From contig CAWBTA010000006.1 of the NCBI GenBank assembly GCA_963791625.1, positions 2,046,001 to 2,110,000 on the forward strand: a DNA stretch of 64,000 nucleotides. The letters run 5' to 3'. The first letter of the stretch is position 1, and every line of letters begins with the position of its first letter. The translations under genes and the position numbers were made by a program. This stretch comes from JANMCE01 sp963791625. Lineage in GTDB: Bacteria; Actinomycetota; Acidimicrobiia; Acidimicrobiales; Ilumatobacteraceae. The notes below the pieces were generated by a model. It was not told the DNA's origin and made no database searches. It saw only the letters and a list, made by a program, of their open reading frames with translations. Of the stretch, positions 53,436-62,504 are shown piece after piece.

Positions 53436-56400
53436 ATGACCGGTCGGCTGGGCGTGGATATCGGCGGCACCTTTACGGATCTCGTGCTTGAGACCGAGCA
53501 TGGCATGTTCTCCACGAAGGTGCTCACCACCTACGCCGCGCCCGAGGACGCCATTGTCGAAGGCCTGCATCGCGTCTGCGCAAAGGCCGGCGTACAGCCG
53601 TCGTTCATTTCGCAGATCATTCACGGCACGACCCTCGCGACCAATGCGCTGATCGAACGGCGCGGCGCCAAGACGGCACTCATCACCACCAACGGCTTTC
53701 GTGACGTCATCGAAATGCGTACCGAGAGCCGCTTCGAGCTCTATGACCTGAACCTCTCGCTGCCCGAACCACTGCTGGCCCGAAACCGTCGGTACGTCGT
53801 GAACGAACGAGTAGAGGCAACTGGGCGAGTGCTCATCCCGCTTGATCGGACCGAGGTCGAACGGCTCGCCGACGAGCTGGCCGAAGCCGAGTACGAGAGC
53901 ATCGCCGTTGGCCTTCTGCACTCGTACGTGAACGATTCGCACGAGCGCATGATCCGCGATGTGCTGATCGAAAAGCTGCCCGGTGTGATGATCTCGCTGT
54001 CGTCGGAGGTGTCGCCGCAAATGCGCGAGTACGAGCGCTTCAACACCACCATCGCCAATGCCTATATCAAGCCGCTGATGAAGACCTACCTCGACCGGCT
54101 GGCAGGTCGGCTGGCGGCCGAGGGCGCGAACTGTCCGATCTTCCTGATGCATTCGGGCGGCGGCATCATCAGCATCGAGAGCGCAGCCGAGTTCCCCGTG
54201 CGACTTGTTGAATCCGGTCCTGCTGGCGGTGCGGTTTTCGCCGCCGACATCGCAGCGCGGCACGGCTTGGAGAAGGTGCTCAGCTTCGACATGGGCGGCA
54301 CCACCGCCAAGATCTGTCTCATCAAGAATCGTGCACCCAAGACGGCGCGTGTGTTTGAGGCGGCGCGGGCCTACCGGTTCAAGAAGGGGTCGGGCATGCC
54401 GATCTCCATACCGGTCATCGACATGGTGGAGATCGGCGCGGGTGGCGGCAGTCTGGCCCATGTGGACGCGCTCAACCAGATTCGTGTCGGGCCGGAAAGC
54501 GCTGGTTCCGAACCCGGCCCCGCGTGTTACGGCCAGGGCGGCGAACGGCCCGCCGTCACCGATGCCGACCTCGTGCTCGGCAGGCTCGACCCAAACAACT
54601 TCGCCGGCGGCACCATCGCGCTTCACCCCCACGATGCCGAAAAGGCGCTCAGCGCCCACCTCGGCGACAAACTCGGTATGGATGCGCTGGAAGCAGCCTG
54701 GGGTGTGGCTGAGATGGTCGACGAAAACATGGCAAACGCCGCCCGGGTGCACGCAGTGGAGAACGGGGAAGACCTCAGCGAGTACACCATGATCGCGTTC
54801 GGTGGCGCCGCGCCGCTGCACGCCGGACGCCTGTGCGAAAAGCTCGGCATCGACCGCTGTCTCATCCCGGTCGGAGCCGGCGTCGGTTCGGCCATCGGAT
54901 TCCTGCGAGCGCCCTTCAGTTTCGAAGCGAACCGATCGGTGTTCATGCGCATCAGCGCGTTTGATGCCGACGCGGTGAAGCGACTCTTCGCCGAGATGGA
55001 GGTTGAGGCTCGCGGCTTTGTTCGCTCATGTGACGCCGACGCCGACATGAGTACGGAGCACAAGGTATATGTCCGTTACGCAGGGCAGGGCTGGGAGATT
55101 CCTGTTCGCCTCACCGCAGAACAGGTTGCCTATCCCGATGCCGACACGTTTCTGAAGTTGTTCGAGGAGGACTACGCCAAGCTCTTCGGACGCACCGTCG
55201 ATGGCATGCAAGCCGAGATCACCGTCTGGTCGGTCAACGCCTTCACTCCCCCGCCGACGGTCAAAGCGATTGAGTCCGCCGCCCGGACCACAACCGCCGA
55301 AGTCGTCAGCCAGCGCCAACTCTTCGACCCCGGTCTCGGCAAGCTCACCGAAGCGGCCGTCACACTTCGCCAGGACTTCTCCCCGGGCACGCACCTCGAA
55401 GGCCCAGCAGTGGTCACCGAGGATGAAACGACCGTCGTGGTTCCTGCCAGCCGAGCGCTCATCGCTCAGGCCGATGGCACGCTCGATATGACGGCCAGAG
55501 CCACGCAGGCACAAACGGGCAGTGTCTCCACCGTTGGCTATCAGGTGATGTGGAACCGGCTGATCTCGGTGGTGGAAGAACAGGCGCAGGCACTCATTCG
55601 CACGGCGTTCTCCACGTCCGTTCGTGAGGCCGGCGACCTTTCGGCTGGTGTCTATAACGACCGGGGCGAGATGCTGGCCCAAGCGGTCACCGGTACGCCT
55701 GGCCATATCAACGCCATGGCCGACTCGGTGCCGCACTTCATTCGCCGCATCGGTCGAGACAACATCCACGAAGGCGACGTGTACATCACCAACGATCCGT
55801 GGGAGGGCACCGGCCACCTGCACGACTTCACCGTCGTCACGCCATCGTTCCATCACAGTCAGCTCGTGGGTTTCTTCGCCTGCACCGCGCATGTTGTCGA
55901 CATCGGCGGACGCGGCTTCGGCGCCGATGCCAACTCGATCTACGAGGAGGGCCTGTATGTCCCCATCATGAAGTTCGCCGACCGTGGCGAGGTGAACCCG
56001 ACCCTCATCCACATCATCCGTGGCAACGTGCGAGAGCCCGAACAGATCATTGGTGACCTCTTCGCCCTCACCACCTGCAACACCATTGGGCATCGTCGCC
56101 TGATGGACATGATGAACGAATTCGCGCTCGCCGATCTCACCGGCATCTCCGATTTCATCCTCACCAACTCACGTAACGCAACACTCGTTCGGATCAACGC
56201 ACTGCAGCCCGGTGTGGCCGATGGCCACATGCGTATCGACGGCTACGACACGCCGATCGACCTGAAGGTGCGCGTGTCGATTCGAACACGATCGCGTGCT
56301 GTGCGATTGGACCGGCACATCTGGCCTCGACAAGAAGGGCATCAACGTGCCTTTGGTCTACACCAAGGCCTACTCGTGTTACGCGTTGAAATGCGCCATC

Positions 56401-57223
56401 GCGCCAGACATCCCGAACAACACGGCCAGCCTCGCGCCCTTCGAAGTGGTGGCACCCGTCAACTCCATCCTCAACGCCGTGCACCCCGCACCGGTAGCCC
56501 TGCGCCACGTGATTGGCCACATGCTGCCCGACACCGTCTACGGAGCTCTCGATCAGCTGTTGCCGGACACCGTGCCGGCCGAAGGGGCCGGATCGATCTG
56601 CAACTTCCAGGTGTCGCTTCGCCCCCGCACCGATCAAACCGGCACCAGCCGGCACCGTGCGAGCCGAGGTACTCACGTTCAACTCGGGCGGCTCGGGTGC
56701 ACGACCAACGCTCGACGGCATGAACGCCACCGCGTTCCCGTCCGGCGTGATGACCATGCCCGTCGAAGCCACCGAGCAGGTCGGCCCGGTCATCATCTGG
56801 CGCAAAGAACTCCGGCCCGACTCGGGCGGTGCCGGTCGTTGCCGTGGCGGGCTTGGTCAGTTCATGGACGTCGGTGCCTGTGAAGGCCACGAGTTCGATC
56901 TGCAGGCCATGTTCGACCGCGTGAAGTTCCCGGCACTCGGCCGACGCGGTGGTCAACCCGGAGCGCCCACCATCATCGGGCAGGACGACGGCACGCCCAT
57001 GAAGGGCAAGGGCAAGCAGTTCGTGCCCCACGGCCGAAAGGTGATGATGGCCTTCCCCGGTGGGGCTGGCTACGGCTCGACGGCCGAACGCCCTCACGCG
57101 ATGGCGTGTCGCGATCTGGCGCTCGGCTACATAAGTGCAGAAGCTGCTCGAACGGTGTACAACATGACCCAAGCCGAGATTGATGACGTGGTCGCCCGGG
57201 CCCGTCGAGGAGAAACGTTCTGA
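53436..57223 (+). CDS. Fused hydantoinase A/B (5-oxoprolinase-like) enzyme (two frame breaks)
   Basis: The HyuA half (about residues 1-690) begins MTGRLGVDIGGTFTDLVLE with an actin-like ATP motif, then HGTTLATNALIERRGAK and LSFDMGGTTAKICLI. The HyuB half follows in frame (MWNRLISVVEEQAQALIRTA, GHINAMADSVPHFI, ITNDPWEGTGHLHDF). The frame changes at 56276-56284 (FEHDRVLCDWTGTSGLDKKG) and again at 56612-56660 (VRAEVLTFNSGGSGARPTL), ending at 57223. Removing one base at each gives 1261 residues, close to fused 5-oxoprolinases. It may hydrolyse 5-oxoproline, hydantoins or carboxylate a ketone. GGGAGG precedes the ATG. Confidence 0.88.
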
Positions 57224-58434
57224 TGCTGCCCCTGTCCGCAACGCCAACACGGTCGTCGTACGACGTCGTCATCATCGGTGGGGCCATCATGGGGTCCTCC
57301 ACGGCATGGTTCCTCTCCGAGAACCCCGACTTCACCGGCACCGTGCTCGTTGTCGAGAAGGACCCGACCTACGAGAAGGCAGCCACCATGCTGTCCACCT
57401 CGTGCATGCGCCAGCAGTTCTCCATGGAACTGAATGTACGCATTTCGCAGTTTGGCGCCGACTTCGTGAAGAACCTTCGTGCCTACATGGGCGGCGACGA
57501 GCGGGTTCCCGATCTCGATATCCGCAGCTTCGGCTACATGTACATGGCCGATAACGAAGACTTCGCCGGCCTGTTGCGAGACAACCAGGTTGTGCAGTTG
57601 GCCGCCGGCGCCAAGACCGAACTGCTCACCCCGGCCGAGATTCAAGAGCGTTACCCGTTCTACTTCGTCGACGACCTCGTGCTCGGCAGTATCAACCGAC
57701 AGAACGAGGGCTACTTCGACGGCACCGCCGTTTTTGACTGGTGTCGGCGCATCGCTCGCGAACGCGGCACCGAATACGTCACCAATGAGGTGGTGGCACT
57801 CACCAAAGCTGGCACCCGCGTTGCCAGCGTCACGTTGGCGTCGGGCGAAATCATTGCGTGTGGCCATGTAGTGAACGCCTCGGGCACACGGGCGGCGCGC
57901 ACCGCACGCATGGCCGGAATCGACATTCCCATCGAGCCCCGCAAGCGGTTCAGCTGGATCTTCGAGGCAGAGCATCCGCTTGGCCAGGACCTGCCACTCA
58001 CCATCGACCCGACCGGTGTTCACGTTCGGGAAAATGGTGGCGGCACCTATATGGCCGGCGGTCATCCCGAGGTCGATAACGCCGTCGATCCTGACGACTT
58101 CGTGATGGACCTCGACATGTGGGAGGACGAGGTGTGGCCCACCATCGCCACCCGTATTCCGCAGTTCGACGCCATCAAGGTAATCAGCAAATTTGCCGGT
58201 CAGTACGACTACAACGTGCTCGACCAGAACGCCATCACTGGCCCTCACCCACAGGTGGACAACTTCCTGTTCCTCAACGGCTTCTCAGGCCACGGTCTCC
58301 AGCAATCACCGGCCATGGGACGGGCCACCGCCGAGTGGCTGACCTACGGCGAATACCGCACCTTCGACATGCGACCCTTCCACTACGAGCGCATCACCCG
58401 CAACGAACCCATCCCCGAGCGCGCCATCATCTAG
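57223..58434 (+). CDS. FAD-dependent oxidoreductase (DAO / FOXRED1-like)
   Basis: The 403-residue flavoprotein has YDVVIIGGAIMGSSTAWFLS at the N-terminus, LSTSCMRQQFSMELNVRIS, HVVNASGTRAARTARMAG and the C-terminal FLFLNGFSGHGLQQSPAMGR, the pattern of sarcosine/dimethylglycine-type oxidases. The ATG overlaps the hyuAB-like stop (TGATG). It likely oxidises an amine or N-methyl amino acid released by the preceding enzyme; this is inference from coupling. Confidence 0.87.
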   Translation: MLPLSATPTRSSYDVVIIGGAIMGSSTAWFLSENPDFTGTVLVVEKDPTYEKAATMLSTSCMRQQFSMELNVRISQFGADFVKNLRAYMGGDERVPDLDIRSFGYMYMADNEDFAGLLRDNQVVQLAAGAKTELLTPAEIQERYPFYFVDDLVLGSINRQNEGYFDGTAVFDWCRRIARERGTEYVTNEVVALTKAGTRVASVTLASGEIIACGHVVNASGTRAARTARMAGIDIPIEPRKRFSWIFEAEHPLGQDLPLTIDPTGVHVRENGGGTYMAGGHPEVDNAVDPDDFVMDLDMWEDEVWPTIATRIPQFDAIKVISKFAGQYDYNVLDQNAITGPHPQVDNFLFLNGFSGHGLQQSPAMGRATAEWLTYGEYRTFDMRPFHYERITRNEPIPERAII

Positions 58435-58441
58435 CCTCGGC

Positions 58442-60115
58442 TCACGTCCGCTCGACGGCGGGTACCCATCGCACCGACGTTGTGGGCGGTGGCATCATCT
58501 TGGCTTTCACCACGATCACGTTGGGCGTGGCGCTGGCGATGCCGGCCGCGAGCGCGTCGGCGAAGGGCTGACCGAAGCCGACCATGGTGGTGACGGGCAG
58601 ACCAAAGGCTCGCACCATCATGTCGAAGTCGGGCGTCAGCAAATCGACGCCGCGTGTTTCAAGGCCGGCATGAATCTGGCCGAAGCGCAGCATGCCGTAA
58701 CCGCCGTCGTCGATGATGACGAGCGTGACGGGCAGTTGCTCCTGCGCCATCGTGGCGAGATCGCCGCATGCATAGAGGAAGCCACCGTCACCGACCAGCG
58801 CTACGACGGGGCCGACATCGGCGGCCGCGCTGCCGAGCGAGGCGGGGAAGCCGAATCCGAGCGTTCCCCAGCCGACCGGATATGCGAACTTTCGTGGGCC
58901 GGAGACACGGTGAAATCCGCCCGACCAGTAGCCCGCCACGCACATATCGACGATGAGGATGCCGTCGTCGGGCAAAACACTGTGCAGCGTGTCAAGCATG
59001 TCGGCCGCGTCGGGACTCTCCGCCCGAATCTGGGACCAGACTTTGTCCTCGATGGCGCGCAATTCATCCACCACGAACTGACGACCATCACGCTGTTCGA
59101 TGTCGGGAAGAAGCTCTTCGATGATGGTTCGGGCGTCGCCTTCGAGCACGAGCGTCGGCGTGTAGTTCTTTGACGCGTCGTCGGCATCGATGTTGATGAC
59201 CAACAGTTCGGTGGGTTGTTTGAGCCCCCAGCCCCGGGTCATCATTGCGTCGAAGTCGGTGCCGATGGCGATGACCACGTCAGCTTGATCCCACAGTGCT
59301 TCGACATCCTTCACCAGCACCGAAGCATTGACCACAAGCGGGTGAGACGACGGCAGGATGCCCTTGCCGCCGTAGGTGGTGAGCACCGGCGCGTCGAGCC
59401 GTTCGGCCAGCGCCTGGACCGCAGCCGATGCACCGGACGCGATCGATCCGCCGCCCGCCCAGATCAGTGGCCGCGGCGCGCTCTTGAGGATGGCGATGGC
59501 CGCTGCCCGATCCTTGACGTTGACGGCGAGCCCTCGACCTTTCCGCGACGTCGCTTCGTACGTGGCTGGTGGCAAGGCCGATGGCGCAGCGCCGGTGAGC
59601 GTGTCTATGGGAACGCCGAGGTACACCGGGCCGGGCGACCCGCCGAGCGCGATCCCGGCGACATGCAGTACGTCTCCACCGACACCGTCAGCCGACTCGC
59701 ACGTGTGCGCATACTTCACGACCGGACCGAACATGGCGGCCTGATCGCGGCACTCGTGCAGTACACCACGGAACACGCCGGGCTGCCGAATGGTGGTCGG
59801 AATGTCGGTCGCAATGATCATGATCGGACTGCCCACGGTCCACGCCTCACCCGTTGCCGTCACGGTGTTCGCCGCGCCAGGTCCGGTCGTGACCAGCGCT
59901 ACGCCAAGTTTGCCCGTCGCTCGGGCGTAGCCATCAGCCGCGTACGCCGCGGTCTGCTCATGGCGTACGCCGACGAGACGGATGTCGGTCCTGGCGATAG
60001 CTTCCCAAATCGACAAGTTGTGCACGCCGGGCAGGCCGAACACCACGTCAACCCCGAGCGCCACCAGCGCCTCCACCAGTCGATCGGCCCCGGTCACAAC
60101 CTCGCTCTTCCCCAT
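58442..60115 (-). CDS. Thiamine-diphosphate-dependent enzyme (acetolactate synthase-like)
   Basis: The 557-residue protein has the three ThDP-enzyme domains: N-terminal VFGLPGVHNLSIWEAI and the catalytic Glu in VRHEQTAAYAADGYARATG; a central domain with PLIWAGGGSIASGA; and a C-terminal GDGGFLYACGDLATMAQEQL ... VIIDDGGYGM. The usual Asn-Asn of the ThDP metal motif is Asp-Asp here. It could be a synthase, decarboxylase or carboligase. It is convergent with the FAD oxidoreductase (7 nt gap), so it is not in that operon. The ATG at 60115 follows TAGGGT by 6 nt. Confidence 0.87.
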   Translation of the reverse strand: MGKSEVVTGADRLVEALVALGVDVVFGLPGVHNLSIWEAIARTDIRLVGVRHEQTAAYAADGYARATGKLGVALVTTGPGAANTVTATGEAWTVGSPIMIIATDIPTTIRQPGVFRGVLHECRDQAAMFGPVVKYAHTCESADGVGGDVLHVAGIALGGSPGPVYLGVPIDTLTGAAPSALPPATYEATSRKGRGLAVNVKDRAAAIAILKSAPRPLIWAGGGSIASGASAAVQALAERLDAPVLTTYGGKGILPSSHPLVVNASVLVKDVEALWDQADVVIAIGTDFDAMMTRGWGLKQPTELLVINIDADDASKNYTPTLVLEGDARTIIEELLPDIEQRDGRQFVVDELRAIEDKVWSQIRAESPDAADMLDTLHSVLPDDGILIVDMCVAGYWSGGFHRVSGPRKFAYPVGWGTLGFGFPASLGSAAADVGPVVALVGDGGFLYACGDLATMAQEQLPVTLVIIDDGGYGMLRFGQIHAGLETRGVDLLTPDFDMMVRAFGLPVTTMVGFGQPFADALAAGIASATPNVIVVKAKMMPPPTTSVRWVPAVERT

Positions 60116-60127
60116 ACCCCAACCCTA
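60116..60127 (-). promoter_or_regulatory. Leaderless -10 box for the ThDP enzyme
   Basis: TAGGGT (60127-60122) is 6 nt before the ATG at 60115 and overlaps the stop codon of the VOC gene upstream. Confidence 0.45.
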
Positions 60128-60523
60128 GAACTTCCTGTCCCGACCATAGTGGCGAAGTTCGATGGTGGTGCCGTCGGGGTCGTGGGTGTAGATGGAGGTG
60201 CCGTGGCCTTGCGCGCCGTATCGTTCGGCGGGTGGTTCGGCGATGTGGATGGTGCCGGCGGCACGGACGGCCGCGAGGTCGGTCGGGGTGATGGTGAAGC
60301 AGATGTGGTCGAGCCGGCCTGCTGGTGTCGTACCGGGGATGAGGTCGATAATTGTGGTGGGGTCGACGCGCAGGGATGGGAATGGGGCGGCGCCGTTTCG
60401 CCATTCGTCGACTCGGACCGGGGTGAGTCCGAGGTTGTTGATGTACCAGGTGAGCGTGGTCTCGATGTCGGCACAGTGCAGCACGATGTGGTCGAGTCCG
60501 GTGACGGTGACAATGGGTTTCAT
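60125..60523 (-). CDS. VOC family (glyoxalase-like) protein
   Basis: The 132-residue protein has two VOC half-domains: VTGLDHIVLHCADIETTLTW with the first metal His, RLDHICFTITPTD, and a closing SIYTHDPDGTTIELRHYG with the Glu. The ATG at 60523 overlaps the stop of the transporter gene (ATGA at 60520). Function could be a small-molecule dioxygenase, isomerase or resistance protein. Confidence 0.88.
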   Translation of the reverse strand: MKPIVTVTGLDHIVLHCADIETTLTWYINNLGLTPVRVDEWRNGAAPFPSLRVDPTTIIDLIPGTTPAGRLDHICFTITPTDLAAVRAAGTIHIAEPPAERYGAQGHGTSIYTHDPDGTTIELRHYGRDRKF

Positions 60524-61485
60524 GGGTAGGCCTCGGTTGCAGCGTAATCCTGGTCGGCGTGCTCGAACTTCGTAGATGTGGAGGCGAACTGCCCAGCGCG
60601 GTGTTGATCCCCGGTGGTTTCTGGTCGTTGGCCGATCCAGAGCGCGGTGAGCACGAGCATGCCGCCAACCATCTGGGTGGTGGTGAGTTGTTGGTGCAGG
60701 GCGAGCCATCCGGCGAGGGTGGCGACGATGGGGCTGGTGAGGCCGAGGAGTGACACTTGACGAATGGGGAGTTTGGCGATGCCCCGGAACCAGATGTAGT
60801 AGGCGAGGGCAGTGCCGCCAGTGGCAAGCCAGGTGTAGCCGATCAGGTTGCGGGTGCTGAGCGCTGTTGGGAGTCCTTCGGCGAGCATGGCGATGGGCGC
60901 AAGCATTAGGCCCCCGGCGATGAGTTGCCAGGAGGTGAAGGTGGTGAGTGGGACGGGCCGGCCCCATCGTTTGGTGAGCACGACACCGGTGGCCATTGAT
61001 GCTGCGGCTGTGAGCCCGGCGATGATGCCGACTGCATCGAGTTTGGCATTGGATCGCAGGACGAGCAGGGAGACACCGGCGATGCCGACGGCCGCGGCGA
61101 TGAGGGTGGGGGGTCGGAGTCGCTCTCGCAGCAGTGTGGTGGCGAGCCCGGCGGCGATGAGTGGTTGGATGGCGCCGAGGGTTGCGGCGACACCGCCGGG
61201 GAGCCGGTAGGCCGCGGCGAACAGTAGAGCGAAGAACGCCCCGATGTTGAGTGCGCCGAGAATGGTGGCCTTCCACCACCAGGCGCCGCGTGGTCGGTGG
61301 GGTGCGAGCACGGCCAGCATGAGCCCGGCCGGGAGTGCTCGCAGGGTGCCGGCGAGGAGGGGTCGGTCGGGTGGGAGAAATTCGGTGGTCGTGAGGTAGG
61401 TGAGGCCCCATGCGGCGGGGGCGACCGCGGTGACGGCGATGTCACTGCGGCGCACCCCGCCGAAACCCGATGGGGTGGTGGTCAT
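60520..61485 (-). CDS. EamA/DMT-family membrane transporter
   Basis: The 321-residue protein has about ten helices in two EamA repeats (first around APAAWGLTYLTTTEFL, second around GLTAAASMATGVVLTKRWG). The LLRERLRPPTLIAAAVGIAG segment is characteristic of drug/metabolite transporters, likely an exporter. The ATG at 61485 overlaps the SRPBCC gene stop (ATGA), so it is the third gene of the MarR-linked operon. Confidence 0.88.
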   Translation of the reverse strand: MTTTPSGFGGVRRSDIAVTAVAPAAWGLTYLTTTEFLPPDRPLLAGTLRALPAGLMLAVLAPHRPRGAWWWKATILGALNIGAFFALLFAAAYRLPGGVAATLGAIQPLIAAGLATTLLRERLRPPTLIAAAVGIAGVSLLVLRSNAKLDAVGIIAGLTAAASMATGVVLTKRWGRPVPLTTFTSWQLIAGGLMLAPIAMLAEGLPTALSTRNLIGYTWLATGGTALAYYIWFRGIAKLPIRQVSLLGLTSPIVATLAGWLALHQQLTTTQMVGGMLVLTALWIGQRPETTGDQHRAGQFASTSTKFEHADQDYAATEAYP

Positions 61486-61931
61486 GGGGTTGTTTCCAGC
61501 ATCGAGCGGAGGGTGGCGAGGTCGCGTTGCAGGCTGCGTTGCAGCCACCAGCGCAGTACTGGTCGCGCCGAGCGGGGGATGCTTTCGGGTTCGAGTTCGA
61601 TGTCGTAGCTGAAGACCGCACTGGTCGCGGCCGTGGGGGTGACGGTGCGTCGCCCACGAACGTTTCCGCTGGTGCCCTTGCCGTCGAAGGCATAGGTCAT
61701 GCCGGGGCCGACATCAGTGACGGTGGTGTCGGTGACGTAGTCGCGTCCGGCGAGGTGGAGCACCTCGCGGACCTTGGTTCCGGGTTCGGGAGGGCCGTCA
61801 CGGTCGGGAGCCATTTCCGTGATCCCTTTACGCCAGGTCGTGTCGGTGGCGTAGTCGGTCACGACGTTCCAGATCGTGTCGGCCGGTCGGGCTATCTCAA
61901 TATCGACGTGGGTGTGCAGTGTGGTGCTCAT
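61482..61931 (-). CDS. SRPBCC (polyketide cyclase/START-like) protein
   Basis: A 149-residue helix-grip protein beginning MSTTLHTHVDIEIARPADTI with WNVVTDYATDTTWRKGITEM and a C-terminal amphipathic helix (VLRWWLQRSLQRDLATLRSM). These bind small hydrophobic ligands. It is 29 nt downstream of the DUF4345 gene and coupled to the transporter. Confidence 0.82.
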   Translation of the reverse strand: MSTTLHTHVDIEIARPADTIWNVVTDYATDTTWRKGITEMAPDRDGPPEPGTKVREVLHLAGRDYVTDTTVTDVGPGMTYAFDGKGTSGNVRGRRTVTPTAATSAVFSYDIELEPESIPRSARPVLRWWLQRSLQRDLATLRSMLETTP

Positions 61932-61960
61932 TGAGGTTCCTTTCGGTTGGTGATGTGGAG

Positions 61961-62449
61961 TCAGGCTTGAGCGGCGACCAGCGAGTGGTCGGAGGCAGCG
62001 GCGTGAATCGTGCGGCGTGTGCGGGTGGCGCAGGCGACGGTGAAGGCAAGGGCGGGCATGCCGACGAGTTCGATGACGCTCGACAGGGTGAGGTCTTTGC
62101 CGAAGGTGACGCCGGGTTCCATCTGGGTGAGGCGGGCGAGCCCGCCGGCGAAGATGGCAGCGAACACCAGGTACAGGCCGGTGCGGTACTTGTGCAGGTT
62201 GGTGGCCGCGACGATCAGAAACCCGGCGAGGGCGAGGTAGACGCCGCCGTAGAACCGGGTATGGCTATCGCGCAGCAGGTAGGCGTCGTGGTCGGTGATC
62301 TGGAAGTACTTGGTTGGGCCTTGCCAGCCGAGCGTTTCGAGGCCGCCGAACGCGACGTTGATGGCGACGAACGCGCTGATTGCTCCGAGCAGTCCGATCA
62401 CGAACCGCAGGATCGTGCTTCCGGTGGTGGATGTTGGGTGGGTGGTCAT
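61961..62449 (-). CDS. DUF4345 membrane protein
   Basis: The 162-residue protein has four predicted helices and the DUF4345 pattern around DSHTRFYGGVYLALAGF and FAAIFAGGLARLTQMEPG. Function is unknown. AAGGAG precedes the ATG at 62449 by 8 nt. It opens the four-gene operon facing the MarR regulator and its promoter overlaps the inverted repeat at 62472-62492. Confidence 0.8.
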   Translation of the reverse strand: MTTHPTSTTGSTILRFVIGLLGAISAFVAINVAFGGLETLGWQGPTKYFQITDHDAYLLRDSHTRFYGGVYLALAGFLIVAATNLHKYRTGLYLVFAAIFAGGLARLTQMEPGVTFGKDLTLSSVIELVGMPALAFTVACATRTRRTIHAAASDHSLVAAQA

Positions 62450-62471
62450 TGCGAAGTCTCCTTGCTCTCGT

Positions 62472-62492
62472 GTATCTTTGTATCAAGATACA
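62472..62492. promoter_or_regulatory. MarR operator in the divergent promoter
   Basis: GTATCTT (62472-62478) and AAGATAC (62485-62491) form a 7-bp inverted repeat with a 6-nt spacer; nested in it is the 14-bp perfect palindrome TGTATC-AA-GATACA (62479-62492). It lies between the DUF4345 and MarR starts, where a self-regulating MarR repressor would bind. Confidence 0.65.
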
Positions 62493-62504
62493 TGAGAGGA
62501 AGCT

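Noticed and set aside
53169..54821. A 550-codon open frame on the minus strand opposite the hyuA-like region
   Set aside because: It is antisense to a well-supported gene, has low-complexity composition and no recognisable motif; long antisense frames are expected in GC-rich DNA.
8097..56660. Programmed +1 frameshifting as the cause of the frame breaks
   Set aside because: No common slippery codon, stop codon or stimulatory structure is seen, and housekeeping-type and accessory genes are hit alike; assembly insertions explain it better.
61482..62449. Toxin-antitoxin or phage-defence operon for the small genes beside MarR
   Set aside because: The members are an SRPBCC protein, a DUF4345 membrane protein, a DMT transporter and a VOC protein, which fit small-molecule handling better than defence.
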